Source: Alloascoidea africana (taxonomy: Eukaryota > Ascomycota > Alloascoideomycetes > Alloascoideales > Alloascoideaceae). From it: a DNA stretch of 64,000 nucleotides. The notes under the pieces are model-generated. The model saw only the letters and a program-made list of their open reading frames with translations, was not told the origin of the DNA and made no database searches. The translations under genes and the position numbers were made by a program. The stretch spans positions 310,001 through 374,000 of the forward strand of contig JAKTTT010000015.1 of the NCBI GenBank assembly GCA_030581615.1, in the 5' to 3' direction. Each line of letters begins with the position of its first letter. The first letter of the stretch is position 1. Shown in pieces: positions 20,417 through 31,754 of the stretch.

Positions 20417-21208
20417 ATGAACCATAGTACTATTCGTGCCAACACCACAACTGGCATGGGACCGCCCACAATTGAGAGACCTCCAAGACAGATTAGATGC
20501 CCCAAAACTCCTTTGTACATACCGGCAGTGCTCAGAAGCACAGACTCTTTTATAAAATCTGGGGTCAAGGGCAAGGATAAAACTATTCGAGCACGTAAAG
20601 GCGAGCGTTCTTCTGAGAACAGATCGAATTGTAGTACCGATGAGATTGTGGGCCAGCCGACTGTATCACGGATTGGGCTTGAAGTTCAAGCAAGCACCGG
20701 GAAAAGTGAGTATGGCGCTGCCATGCTCTCACAGTCAATATCTTCAATTGTAAATGGTCTAAAAGGAGGAGGTCTGAGATCTGGAATGGAAATTGTCAAG
20801 CCTACCCGGTCCCATTGGAAGCCGGACAGTACACGGTCGACTTGTGCATATTGCAATAAGAGCTTTACGCTTATGGAGAGAAGGCATCATTGCCGTAAGT
20901 GTGGGGATATCTTTTGCTCCGAGCACGTCAGTAATTATGTACACCTCGATCCAAAAGCAAATTACTCTTTCTTTGAAGCCGGCTGTCTGGAGCGTATTTG
21001 CGACAAATGCTTTACAGAGTATAGGAAAGCAGTGGACTTGCACCGTAAAACAGGAGTACAACGAGCGATTGAGAATCAAAATTATGCTGACAATAATAAT
21101 GGCTTGTCTGGACAAGATGAGGCCAACGAGAGTTCCCTATCGGAATCAAGAGCACGGCACTCTCTTACAGCAAGAGTCCCTGCCGATTGGAGTTGGAGTT
21201 CGTTCTAG
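20417..21208 (+). CDS. FYVE-domain protein, PtdIns(3)P-binding
   Basis: 263 residues from ATG (MNHSTIRANTTTGMG). The FYVE finger spans about residues 134-202: WKPD (Trp134), CAYC, the basic signature RRHHCRKCG (155-163), FCSEH, then ERICDKC. All three FYVE signatures (WxxD, RRHHCR, R-V/I-C) and eight zinc ligands are present; the fourth pair includes His in place of the usual Cys (CSEH). FYVE domains bind PtdIns(3)P on endosomes and vacuoles. The N-terminal 130 residues are polar and basic. The C-terminus ends VPADWSWSSF, a short Trp-rich tail I associate with small fungal FYVE proteins of the S. pombe SPBC9B6.03 type; that link is from memory. It lies tandem to the next regulator gene. Confidence 0.87.
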   Translation: MNHSTIRANTTTGMGPPTIERPPRQIRCPKTPLYIPAVLRSTDSFIKSGVKGKDKTIRARKGERSSENRSNCSTDEIVGQPTVSRIGLEVQASTGKSEYGAAMLSQSISSIVNGLKGGGLRSGMEIVKPTRSHWKPDSTRSTCAYCNKSFTLMERRHHCRKCGDIFCSEHVSNYVHLDPKANYSFFEAGCLERICDKCFTEYRKAVDLHRKTGVQRAIENQNYADNNNGLSGQDEANESSLSESRARHSLTARVPADWSWSSF

Positions 21209-21345
21209 GGAGTGTTTATCACTATTGTTTGCCGAGGAAATATGGGATGTTCAGTGAACAATGGGAGGGGATGGTGTCAACCTATCACCACCACCTCCAC
21301 CACCAACACTGGAAAAGAGCTTATAAGGCCACTCCCCCACTTTCA

Positions 21346-23669
21346 ATGGTGAAAGCCAAAGCAACAACCCCATCAAAACGGAAACGAACCCATAGCAGAA
21401 ATGGGTGTGTGGAGTGTAGACGCAGAAAGCTAAAGGTAGACTACAACTTTCAAAGCTTTTTGTCTGGTACCTATTGTTACATCATCTAACTAGTTTGTAC
21501 TAGTGTGACGAAGAAAAGCCGGAATGTTGGCATTGCACGAGACTTGGAAAAAATTGTCGATACGAAAAGCATAAAACGTTAAAATTCTTTCATTATCAAC
21601 CTTCAAATGTAAGGGCTTCTGGGTCAGATGTTCGAGGACTTGGTACAAAGCTAATGCCGAGTTCAACAGGACAAGATGATCAAAATAGAAGCCAATCGCC
21701 TAATTTAGTATTTAAAAAGTTTCAAAGCGAAACTGAGGAAATAAGCAATGAAGAACCTAGAGAAGTTGAAGTGAAAGTTGGTAAAACAACGGGGCAAAGC
21801 AAAAACGTGTCTGGGTCAACTACACAAATAGGCCAGAAAAAGGACGAAGACAACCCCACTCGGGCAAGTAGCCTTGAAAGCTTGGGACTTGTCGCTGATA
21901 TCTTTTCGGATTCTTCTATGCCATTTTCACAGAAGTCGTGTGTGGTAAGTATGGCACAGAGCATGGCACAAGATCTTAACGCAATGGCTACAGTCAGATT
22001 GGATGGGCTTTTGGCTTCAAATGAGCATGTTGATTTCGACGATTTTTTGCTATACGGACATGATCGAGGATCTTCTACGGCAGATATAGACTCTGGTGGA
22101 GCTTCTTCAGTCAGCACGCCAACAGATCAGGCAATTATAGGTCCCCAAACATACCAAAACAAGGAAACGCCAGAGCATATACGGCGGCTGTTAGAGGCTC
22201 GATACTTGGATTCTCTAGAGTCTTTTTTAAAGCTAGACAGCTATGACAAATTACCCCTCTCTTTGTTCAAAGTCCCCGACTCCCACCATAAATATTTACA
22301 TGTATTTTACCATGATGTTGCCCCGTTCTTACTACCGTTTACTCCAGCGAGAGGCATTAACCCTCTTCGAAATACAATTTTATTTCATTCTATTCAATCG
22401 CCCTATTTATTATCTGCTATATTGGCCTACGCTGCCCGTCAGTCGTATTTCGCAAGTCAAGGAAGTGATGCCGCTGACTATGAAGCATATCATAGTTACC
22501 TTTCGAATTGCCAACAATGGATGGACCTTGTACTATCACGTATGAATGGAGACAGCGAAACAAAAGAAGATTATGAATATTCTACCGGACAAATTGAACC
22601 ATTGTTGTTGACGACGATGATCATAGCATTGGATGATATTTCTAGCTCGAATATATCATGGAGAGATCATCTAGTGGGGACTAAACAACTACTTCTGAAG
22701 CTTTCTGAGTTACAACTTACTGAGCGGGTCTCTACTACAGTTGCTCTTTGCAAAATGCTCTTCATTGCAATTGAGACTATAACCGGTTTATCAGCTACAC
22801 ATGGAGGATCTTTAAAAACTACACAAGACGTCTACAGAATCATCAATCTCGATTCCATGACCTGCAATTCGCTCATAAAGGTGGGGATTATTCAAATAAA
22901 AGAAAATTTCAATCTGATGCTCGGATACACCATGAATAGTGTGCCAATTTTTCGAAGAATGGTGGAACTTCTTATACTAGTGAGGCCAACGACGGATACT
23001 GGGGATATCGAATATCTTACAGGGGTACCACCTGACAAGGAATCACCACTGGATAAAAATGCAGTGGACTCTAATTTAGATTCCTTAAAGGTTCCCAACC
23101 TATTCGAGATCACTGATTTGATTGCGCAGATAGAAAGAGAACTAAAAGCTGAAATTATTCCGGGAACAGCGCAAGGCATTATTTCAGAAACGAGTTCTTA
23201 TCATCCTAAAAGCAAGAGCTACACCCCTTCAACTGCATTAAACCCCCAAGACATTGGCATGGCAGTGATTGAAGGAAAAGAAGTGTACTACTCTTGGTAT
23301 GACATCAGCCATCAGACACATCTCCTTGGATGTTATCTGGTTTTGTTTCGGACGCCAGGATTACTGAATCTTCCAAAGAAGCACCCTATGGTACAACAAA
23401 TAGTTACCAAGATCATCAGTTTTATGGGCTTTTTAGCGGAAGATCAGAAGACAGGAGACAAACGTTCTCGAGAAACCTGGTTAAAATGGTTTCCCCAGTT
23501 ACTAATGATTCAATGGTGCATGCACATAACGGGACTTAACTGTGTGGATGCGGGGCATAAGAATCTTGTAGCCAAATACTTTGAGGGATTGATTACTTTA
23601 GGAGTTTATAGCGCTCATGTTTCTTTGAAAAGAATTACAAAAGCCTGGGACCATAGTGACATGGGATAG
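21346..23669 (+). CDS. Zn2Cys6 transcription factor, intron inside the zinc cluster
   Basis: Exons 21346-21435 and 21504-23669 give 751 residues. Exon 1 encodes MVKAKATTPSKRKRTHSRNG then CVECRRRKLK; exon 2 continues CDEEKPECWHCTRLGKNC, forming C-x2-C-x6-C-x6-C-x2-C-x6-C. The 68-nt intron is GTAGAC...TCTAAC...TAG and lies directly before the third cysteine. Reading through it meets stops. The C-terminal part (FHSIQSPYLLSAILAYAARQ onward, SLKRITKAWDHSDMG at the end) resembles the Fungal_trans_2 regulator domain. Start is uncertain: in-frame ATGs also lie at 21247 and 21271, but the first of these is only 39 bp after the FYVE stop codon. Probable nuclear regulator of unknown targets. Confidence 0.87.
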
Positions 23670-24974
23670 GATATGACAATACTGACGAAAGTTTTGCCTT
23701 ATTTTTCAATTGATATTTATTAGAGGGGAATTTTGAATACCGCAATGAGCATCAGCAATCTGCGGAACTTTAGGCATAACGATGATCATGTTAAAAAACG
23801 AAAGATTTTGTATTGACGCCAATAGACGCTTTGTTGTCTTCCAAAAAGAGAAAAAAAAATGGAGCTGTTGTATTGTTTATTTTGCTTTTTCATGGTTTGC
23901 TACTCTTCATTCTTGTAAACTGATGATGCTATTGGAACATCAAAACTTACCCCAGAAGCTTGTGTCTTGGTTACACTAACAATATGTTACTATATTTCTA
24001 ACTGTATATCTACTACCGTGGCATTTAACCTATTGAATTTATCCGGGCGCTCATAGACCTCTAACACTTGCTAGGTTGGTGGATGAGAAGGAAGAATGTT
24101 TAACGAAGAATTTTGGAGACCTGCCCAATCAGTAGTCCGGAACTTCTAGAACTTACCCGAATGCACTGTGCCAACTATATCGCAGAGAAGAATCAGGTTA
24201 ACCTTATACCTGGGACTAGAATGCGACAAAAGGGCAAACTAAAGAAACAGAAGATAAAGATATAGGCATTTGTAAAGCAGCTTCATCGACTGATTTTGCT
24301 TGCATATCAACACGTATTTGTTCGCACCCTAGAAAAGCGGAGCCTGCAAACCCCATCAATGAGCTCCGTAACAGGGATTAACTCAGAAGGGAAAAACAAT
24401 CTAAATCACTACTACGATGTAGAGTTCAAGAAGTTTGTTCTATTGAAAAACCTAAGGAACTTTAATCTGGACCTACAAGGGTGCGGAAATACAGGCTACA
24501 GGACCTAGGCCAATGAATTTTCGCCCTTTTTATCCTATTTTGCCAAACTTTTTTTCGGAATTAATATGTGTCGACAGGCAGGTATTGGTCCATCTATCTT
24601 ATATCGCAACCAGAGCATTAAGAAGTGCTCGGATAGTCTCTTGAAAACCGCCTTGTATACACTGGACTTCCAGAGACAATAGAGTTCGTATATGCAAGAG
24701 AATCTACGCGAAGCTAAAACAAGCATCTATACACCCCAACACCCAGTTACCTTCTGTGTTTCTGGTGCCAGTCGCTCACCGCTTCTCTTCTTCGTCAGCA
24801 CATCAGAGCCATCCACAGTCTGCATACTACTTGGGAAAATTTTGTCTTGATTTTTGGAAAGTGAGCAGTTGACGGTCACTGATCGATGAAGCTGTGATAC
24901 CTAATTTCTCCGGCCATTTTAACCATAATTTGCAAGTATTCACATACCCAGGTAGAGCCAATACTCGGTGTGCC
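23670..24974. other. 1.3-kb intergenic region
   Basis: Upstream region of the next Zn2Cys6 regulator. Short open frames (for example near 24296-24508) lack ATG starts or family resemblance. No tRNA-like internal promoter was found. Confidence 0.45.
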
Positions 24975-27900
24975 ATGGATGGAGGTTACCCAAATCAACA
25001 CCAGCTCATGTATCAAGAAATGCATCTAGGCGGCGTTCATACTGAGACCAGAAAACGGAAACCGCGAAAAAGGAGCGCTCGGAGAACATATTCCTGTGGT
25101 CTGTGTAGGCGGATGAAAATACGATGCGATAACAAGATCCCTTGTTCCGCTTGCATAAAACACAAGAGAGTGAAGCAATGCTTGGAAGATCCCGCGAACC
25201 CGCCTAATTCTTCGTTGAGAATGGCTTCGGAAAATAGAAAGGCGGCTCCGCTAAATCCTGGAGAAGCAAAGCCGGAAACCTCTGGCAATGGGAGTGACAT
25301 CAAAGATCGCGGCCAGATGCAACAAACAGAAGCGGAAACTTGCGTCAGTACCTGTGGTGGACTAGCGGTGTATCCTCCAATTCAGTATCACCAAAAGACA
25401 GAAAGAGCACATCTACTCCAGCAGACTTCTGGCGTTGGTTTGGACGGCCAGCTTTTCCACCAGCACGGAGACTTGGCCTATAACGGGGTCGCACAGCTGA
25501 TGGCCAAAACCCAAGTCTATCCCTCTCCTTCCAGTTCAACAGCCCCCCAGCAGCCACACCAGCATCTTCTGGGCCATGAAAATTCCAGTACATTGCAAAC
25601 CCCAATGAATTCTCTTCCGCCTCTAAACTCGTGGGGCCCTCCTTCCTTCCACTATCTAAGCCAGACACAACCACAGCCCCAAATGCCCCAGCAACCTTCG
25701 CAGGCTCTTCCGAGGTACTCGTCTTTGGGTGCCTCATTGGCAGGTCTTCCATCCCCACCGCAGACATATAACAATAGTGGTTCCATAAATGCCGGGAAAA
25801 GCGAGCAGGAATTACACATAGCGAACTTGGAAGCGGAAGTTCACCAACTGAAATGGGAGCTACAACGGCGGGAAAAATATTCTCAACCGCAACCGCGAGA
25901 TATTAACCAACTGATAGACTCGACCATCAATTGGAAGTTTAATCTTGTACAACTACTTCCTTCTGCAGAAACCTGCAACATTATTGTGAATTTCTACCTG
26001 AGAGAGGTGGATCTGATATATCGAACGATACATGTACCGTCTTTTAGAAAAGAACTCAAGGAATTTCAGATTTTGACAGAGGCAAGCAGAGTAGACCTCC
26101 ATTGGCTCTCTCTTTTGTTTATGATTTTATGCACTGGATGTATACATTTCCCACAACGACTCGCCCAAAAAGTATTTGAGAAAGAAGATATAAAAAATCT
26201 ATGCGACACTTGGTTCAATGGCTCTAGGCGAGCACTACAAGCGGCAAATTATAACGAAGATGTGCGGCTGGTCCAACTACAAACATTTTCCCTATCACAG
26301 ATGTATTTATACGATACAAAACGGCCTGAATTGATGAATTCCTTGCTAGCTGAGACGGTTTCTCATGCAATGTGTTTGGGACTCAACCACGATACAGAGA
26401 AGAGTGATAGAAGCCAGCTGGAGACCGAGATGAAGCGCCGGCTATGGTGGGATCTTTGTGGTTGCGATACGTAAGTTGTGGAGAAACTGTTTGGTTATTT
26501 CTTTTACTAACAGGATTTTTTTGGTTTAGATTTCGTGCATTGTCACTGGGAAGACCTCCTCTTATAAGGTCGTACCTTTCAAAAGTGCCTCTGCCGGCAA
26601 ATATAGACGACATAGACCTTTCTGATAATGCTAGAGCAGAGTCAAAGCCTATGAATGTGCCGACAGATAACACTATTAACATTGTACGAGCCAGAGTAAT
26701 GCAAATACTAAACGGGGTGTATGAACTGACACAGAACATTTCTTCTACAACTATCGAGGACGCTGAAGAGACTGGGTCAGCCTCGACGGACATAGAAGCA
26801 ACAGGAAAGCAGCAGCAAGAGACTAATACCAACAACCGAATTCGCGTTTTGAGAGAACTGGTGAAAATAGACAAAGCTCTCTGTGATTATGCAAAGAGTT
26901 GGCCTTGGTACTATCGACTAGACGAAGCCAACAATCTCCCTGGCCTTGACAGTTACTCGCACCCAAAGAAATCTAAGGAAGAGATTGAGCAAGCGAAACG
27001 GGAAATCAGGTTCCACCATCACCTGCTCCACACCTGTATATGTATCCATAGGTTTCGGATATACCAGCAATATCTGGATCAAGTACCGATGGCCTGGAGT
27101 ATCTGCTTAACAGCCGCAAAGTCGATGTTTACAGTCTATCGAAAGTTGAAACAGGAATCAAGCATACGGGAGAATTGTCTTTACATGAGTTGTTTGCACC
27201 AGTCATTTTCATGTTCCGTTATTCAGAACATGCTGCTATTGGAAAACAAAGAGATCTCTCAAGCTGATATCGAGCTGTTGCTCAGCGACATTGATCTTTT
27301 TTTTGAGGATCTGAAAATTCTCAGCAACGAAGTGTTTACACTGAAAATACCGATTATAAGTCAGGGACTTTCGGTAATGACAAAGCTCAGAGAGCTGTTT
27401 TGGAGCAAAACAGACGGGAAAATGGCTAAACATGAAAATGATTCGAAAAGCCAGAGCAAAGGAAAGGTTCATAGCAGGGTCAACTCTAGCGAAGAAGGGT
27501 TTGTATCAAATGTATACGCGGTTTTCGGGGGTAAGAACTACACAAAAACGTACTTGCAACGGTGCAAGGTTGATTTTCTGGTGAACGACAATCTACCACC
27601 GAGCAGTATAGGAACAAATGGGTCAAAAAGTGACGTGCCTTCTGGGCAAGCGGAACAAACTAGGGTGCCAATATCAGCAAAAAGCAGTGAAGAGGAGGCT
27701 TTGTGGCCAAAGTCTTGGCAAAGTGGAGCCATGTCTTTTGACTCTAATCTAGGAATAACTGGAGAGGGCCAGGATGGAATCCCAGTCGCAAATGCCCCAT
27801 CATCATCGACTTCCTCAAGCCTCGAACAAAGTGTACACTCGATAAGGAGCAAGATTGCTCCACTATCTGTTTTAAACTCGCCATCACCGCAAAGTTTCCC

Positions 27901-28570
27901 CTCATATCCAAACGAGGTTGTAATGGCCCCATCTGCAGATATGGTGGAGGAGTCTCTTAAAGCATGGCAAAAGTCAGGTCTTGAAAATCCTGGTCAGCAA
28001 CCAGGTAGCAACAATGGGCTTACAGTCGGCATAAATGGAGATGAAGCGACGGACACAACCGGCAACAATAGTGGCAGCAGTGTTGATATGGTTCCAGTTG
28101 CAAACCCAGTGATCGCAAACTTTCTCTCGAGTAGTAATTACTTCACAGATAGTGTGGAAGAATCACTGCTCATGAACGACAGAATCCATGCTAGGAACCG
28201 TAGCGCGAGCTCCTCAAACCTTTTGGGTGAGCTTCTTCACAAGTTCGCACCTGCTGTTTCGTCAGGGTTTGAGACCCAGACACAAGTGCCAATGGTGCCG
28301 CAGTCACAACCGGAGCAGCATGATTCCAAAACTCTTGGACAGGCAGTGCCAGCAGCAACGGCAGTACCACTTCAAGGCCATGATCCAGATCCACCTCACT
28401 ATATGAAAGATGCTTCTGAAACCCATCCAGAAAACCACGCCAGTATGATTGTGGGCATAGGAAACGGCGTTATAGGGCTCACACCCCAGGGCCGTTTCTT
28501 GCTTGAGGACCTGTACGCGGAAGGAGTAAGTGAGATGATGTCTGCCTATTCTGGGTACAAGTTTGACTGA
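24975..28570 (+). CDS. Zn2Cys6 transcription factor with Fungal_trans domain, one intron
   Basis: Exons 24975-26470 and 26530-28570 give 1178 residues. The zinc cluster near residues 38-66 is CGLCRRMKIRCDNKIPC and SACIKHKRVKQC, spacing C-x2-C-x6-C-x5-C-x2-C-x8-C. A Gln/Pro-rich linker and a heptad-like helix (ELHIANLEAEVHQLKWELQ), probably the dimerisation element, follow. The PF04082 domain runs from FYLREVDLIYRTIHVPSF through RRLWWDLCGCDTFRALSL; the 59-nt intron (GTAAGT...ACTAAC...TAG) cuts the Thr codon of GCDTFRAL. An earlier AG overlapping the branch site would give a stop within five codons, so the distal acceptor is required. The C-terminal 500 residues are Ser/Gln/Pro-rich, as in activation regions. 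Target genes unknown. Confidence 0.9.
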
Positions 28571-30194
28571 AGCAGGATTTACAATTGTCTTTTTTGCAAG
28601 TTTACATTCTCGGTCCCCTTACTTATGATAGATAGTTATGTAGCTTTTGAAAACTTGAATGAATTTTGTAATGCTATGTATTACCCAGTAATTTACAGTC
28701 TTTTCGCAAACTACTCTATGTAACGAGAATTTTTCATGGCTGATGCGACACTGTAAATCAGTTTGTCCTGGTAAGGAGAGTTAAGAAACGCTTGTTTAAG
28801 AGAGGAGCGCGTGTCGCCAAGCCAAAATTCCCCTGGTAGATAAGCTTCTTTTGAAAGTTTGTAAGAAAGTGTAAAAGTAGAAGGGGATAAAATAGGAAGG
28901 AGACGATAAACCAAAGACATTTGTTTCTTTTTTTCGGACACCGACATAACCAGATAGACAAAAATTGCTTCTTGACAATCTTTTTGCCCCTTCAGAATGC
29001 CAAATTTAACACTGCCAGTTCCACCCATGCAAAAATAGGCCTACGTAATGATGATGATAATAATACCAATAATGAACAACCCTTCCAAGGAGAACTTGGA
29101 AAAGTAAGAACCAGGTTGAAACAGGTAGCATAACTATGTATAGAGTTGAAAGAAATGATAAAGCTTGTGTGAGCCAGGATCTAGATCTTGTGCTCGCCCA
29201 AAGTTTACTTTTGAGAAAGGATTGCTAAAGCTCAAACTAGCACTCTTCAGGCTTGGGGGAAGATCTGAGACACACAGAGAACTTTTATTTGCCACGCTCC
29301 AGTGCCATCTTCAAAGGCAAAATAACTAAGTGAAATCAGAGGACTAGATCTCCTTTTTTTTTTACGCGTCCTCTGCTTTTCATCGACGGGTCCAAAAAAA
29401 AAGGGCTCGGCGCGTAATTTCTGACACTCCCATGCGTGCAAAGGCGTAGACCTGACAGCCCAAAACTGGCAAGGAGTAATATGCAGGTACAAGAAAGTGC
29501 AATTCGGGTAGAGAATGGAGGCCGGCCCGTTAACCCACGCCAGTTTATACGGATCCAGCGGGTGTTTTCTACCGGGTCTGTGGCTTTCACGCCCGGGCTC
29601 CGGACTCAATCTAAAACACCTTCGCTCCTGCGAGATGGGCTAAGTAACCCTTGACAAGCTAATGGAGCCTGTGTCCCCTTCTCTTCATTTCCCTTCTGCT
29701 TTTGCCCTCTCCTTCTGACACTGCTGCGGTTTTCCTTGCATTTAGTAACGCATTTCCATTCTTCCCTTTTCTGGTTTTGCTTTTGTTGTTTTATATTTTT
29801 TTGTCCTCACAACTTCCCTCTTCCCTTTTGCTTCGCTTTCTTTTGCGCTCAAGCACAAACAAGACCGGCTCATATAGAACGACTGACTTCATTTTCTCCC
29901 TCTTTGCCATTACGAAGATTGGTACGTGCCCGTTGCTGGAATCAACGATAAACACGCTCTCTCTCAACCTACTTATCAATCTGTTCAACCACCCGATAAG
30001 CTGCAAAAGATACCATCTTACCATTTTTGCAGGAACCGTCGGTACTGTTCTATCATTCTCTCAAATCCTATAGTTCTGGCAACTATTTCCAACTTCGACT
30101 TCAGTTTTAAGAACATCATCATCATCGATTTTTGTTTTAACCAGAAGTTCTCTTAATACATCAAAACCAAACCGAAACGTAAAACAAACAAAAC
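28571..30194. other. 1.6-kb region upstream of the yapsin gene
   Basis: Contains one small minus-strand frame (listed separately) and, from about 29680 to 29850, a pyrimidine-rich stretch typical of a long yeast 5' leader. The last 100 bp before the yapsin ATG are A/C-rich (AAACAAACAAAACATG context). Confidence 0.5.
28711..29028 (-). CDS. Small hypothetical protein, 105 residues
   Basis: Starts at ATG (MGGTGSVKFGILKGQKD) and stays open to a TAG. The C-terminal half (LPGEFWLGDTRSSLKQAFL) has ordinary protein-like composition; the N-terminal half could include intron sequence. It resembles no family I can name, and loose similarity to small mitochondrial assembly factors is too weak to claim. 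It could be a chance frame. Confidence 0.3.
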   Translation of the reverse strand: MGGTGSVKFGILKGQKDCQEAIFVYLVMSVSEKKKQMSLVYRLLPILSPSTFTLSYKLSKEAYLPGEFWLGDTRSSLKQAFLNSPYQDKLIYSVASAMKNSRYIE

Positions 30195-31754
30195 ATGTTA
30201 GTACCAGGCGTTCTAGCACTTTTACCGTTGTTCACTTTGACATGTGGCAGAACCCTTCCCGAAATAACTACAGATGCCTTGTCAACAACAACTCGAAAGA
30301 CTCGAAGAGGCGGCGACGGCACTTTAGAAATTAAGTTTGATGCGAAAAGATCCACGGATCAGGGTGTTTCGCAGTCCAGATATTCATCGCTCAAGAAACG
30401 AAGCTCCATGTATGGCGAGTTTGAACTGACCAATGAAGATACCTTCTATCTTGCGAATGTGTCATTGGGGACGCCAGCACAGGTTGTCAGCGTTCTTTTG
30501 GATACAGGATCAGCGGACCTTTGGGTAATGTCGCCTGATAACTCCTACTGTGGAACCGAGATTGACTGTGAGCTGTATGGAACTTTTGACGCAGACAAGT
30601 CATCCAGTTACAAGTACAACAACTCCGATTTTGCGATTGCCTATGCTGATGATACTTTTGCCCAAGGAGACTGGGGCACAGATGATCTGTCTATGGGCGA
30701 TGACCTCAAATTGGACGACTTTACCTTTGCCATCGGACATCAAACCAACTCGACAATTGGCGTTTTGGGCATTGGGTTCCAGGATTTGGAAACGACCGCC
30801 CTAACACAGTACACAGCCAACCCGTATCAATACCCCAACTTCCCGCAAGCCCTTGTTGATGAAGGCGTCATAAACACAAGAGCATACTCGCTATATCTGG
30901 ACGAGGTGAACGCAGAATCTGGGTCTATTCTATTTGGAGGAGTTGACCACTCGAAATACACGGGTGATTTGCAAACGGTACAAATTATCAGTACCTCTAC
31001 CTCCAAAACGAAGCCCATCAAGTTGCAAGTAACGCTTAGCAACATGGTATCACACGTAGACCATATAGCCACAACTCTGATCAACGACAAACTGCCGGCA
31101 CTTTTGGACTCGGGGACTACTCTTACATATGTGCCCTCGGCCATGGTTGAGACAATTGGGACTGCTTTGGGAGGTGAATACTCTAATTCCGTTGGAGCTT
31201 ACATTCTTGAGTGTATAGATGACGATAATCCTTCATACCTGACTTTCAACTTTACAGGTGCCACGATCAAAGTCCCTTTGAAAAACTTTATGCTTGAGGT
31301 GACCTATTCCAGCGGTGGTGTTGCCACTAGCGAATCAGGCGGAAAACTATGTGCCATAGGAATAATGAGCACCACCTCTGACACGGTTGTTCTTGGAGAC
31401 TCTTTCCTCCGAGCGGCCTATGTGGTTTACGACCTAGACAACTACGAAATCTCACTTGCGCAGGCATTGTACGGCTCCGAGGACTCAAGTATCTCTGAGA
31501 TCAGTGAGGGTTCGATTCCTGGAGCTGTCAAGGCGGGTGCATACTACGATGTATACACTGCCAAAGAGCAAAGTCAAAAGTCAAACAAAGCGGGCTCAAA
31601 CTCAACAAATGGAGCCAGCGGCTCTGCAAGCTCAAAGTCTTCGGATTCGGACTCTGGTGCATCTTCTTTGATCTCGAGAAGCGGTAGTGTCTCCTCACAC
31701 ATTTACACAATCATGTCCTTTATCATGGCTTTCTTTATATTTGCATCGTTCTAA
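30195..31754 (+). CDS. GPI-anchored aspartyl protease, yapsin family
   Basis: 519 residues, one exon. Signal peptide about 1-18 (MLVPGVLALLPLFTLTCG); a propeptide with basic sites TRKTRR and KKR, the latter at residues 67-69, where Kex2-type processing would free the mature chain. Catalytic aspartates: Asp103 in LLDTGSADLW and Asp305 in LLDSGTTLTYVPS. Pepsin-fold landmarks such as GVLGIGF and LGDSFLRAAYVVYDLDN are present. A Ser/Thr-rich stretch precedes a hydrophobic C-terminus (YTIMSFIMAFFIFASF) as in GPI-anchored wall proteins. Yapsins cleave after basic residues and maintain the cell wall (known). The usual acidic/Asn-rich loop between subunits seems short. Which yapsin paralogue it matches cannot be told. 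Confidence 0.95.
   Translation: MLVPGVLALLPLFTLTCGRTLPEITTDALSTTTRKTRRGGDGTLEIKFDAKRSTDQGVSQSRYSSLKKRSSMYGEFELTNEDTFYLANVSLGTPAQVVSVLLDTGSADLWVMSPDNSYCGTEIDCELYGTFDADKSSSYKYNNSDFAIAYADDTFAQGDWGTDDLSMGDDLKLDDFTFAIGHQTNSTIGVLGIGFQDLETTALTQYTANPYQYPNFPQALVDEGVINTRAYSLYLDEVNAESGSILFGGVDHSKYTGDLQTVQIISTSTSKTKPIKLQVTLSNMVSHVDHIATTLINDKLPALLDSGTTLTYVPSAMVETIGTALGGEYSNSVGAYILECIDDDNPSYLTFNFTGATIKVPLKNFMLEVTYSSGGVATSESGGKLCAIGIMSTTSDTVVLGDSFLRAAYVVYDLDNYEISLAQALYGSEDSSISEISEGSIPGAVKAGAYYDVYTAKEQSQKSNKAGSNSTNGASGSASSKSSDSDSGASSLISRSGSVSSHIYTIMSFIMAFFIFASF

Noticed and set aside
29702-30073. Open frame of 123 codons upstream of the yapsin gene
   Set aside because: It begins at TTG, is rich in Phe/Leu/Ser from a pyrimidine tract, and is better read as 5' leader sequence.
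31506-31516. GGTTCGATTCC, a match to the tRNA B box
   Set aside because: It lies within the yapsin coding sequence (GSIPG); no A box or cloverleaf surrounds it.
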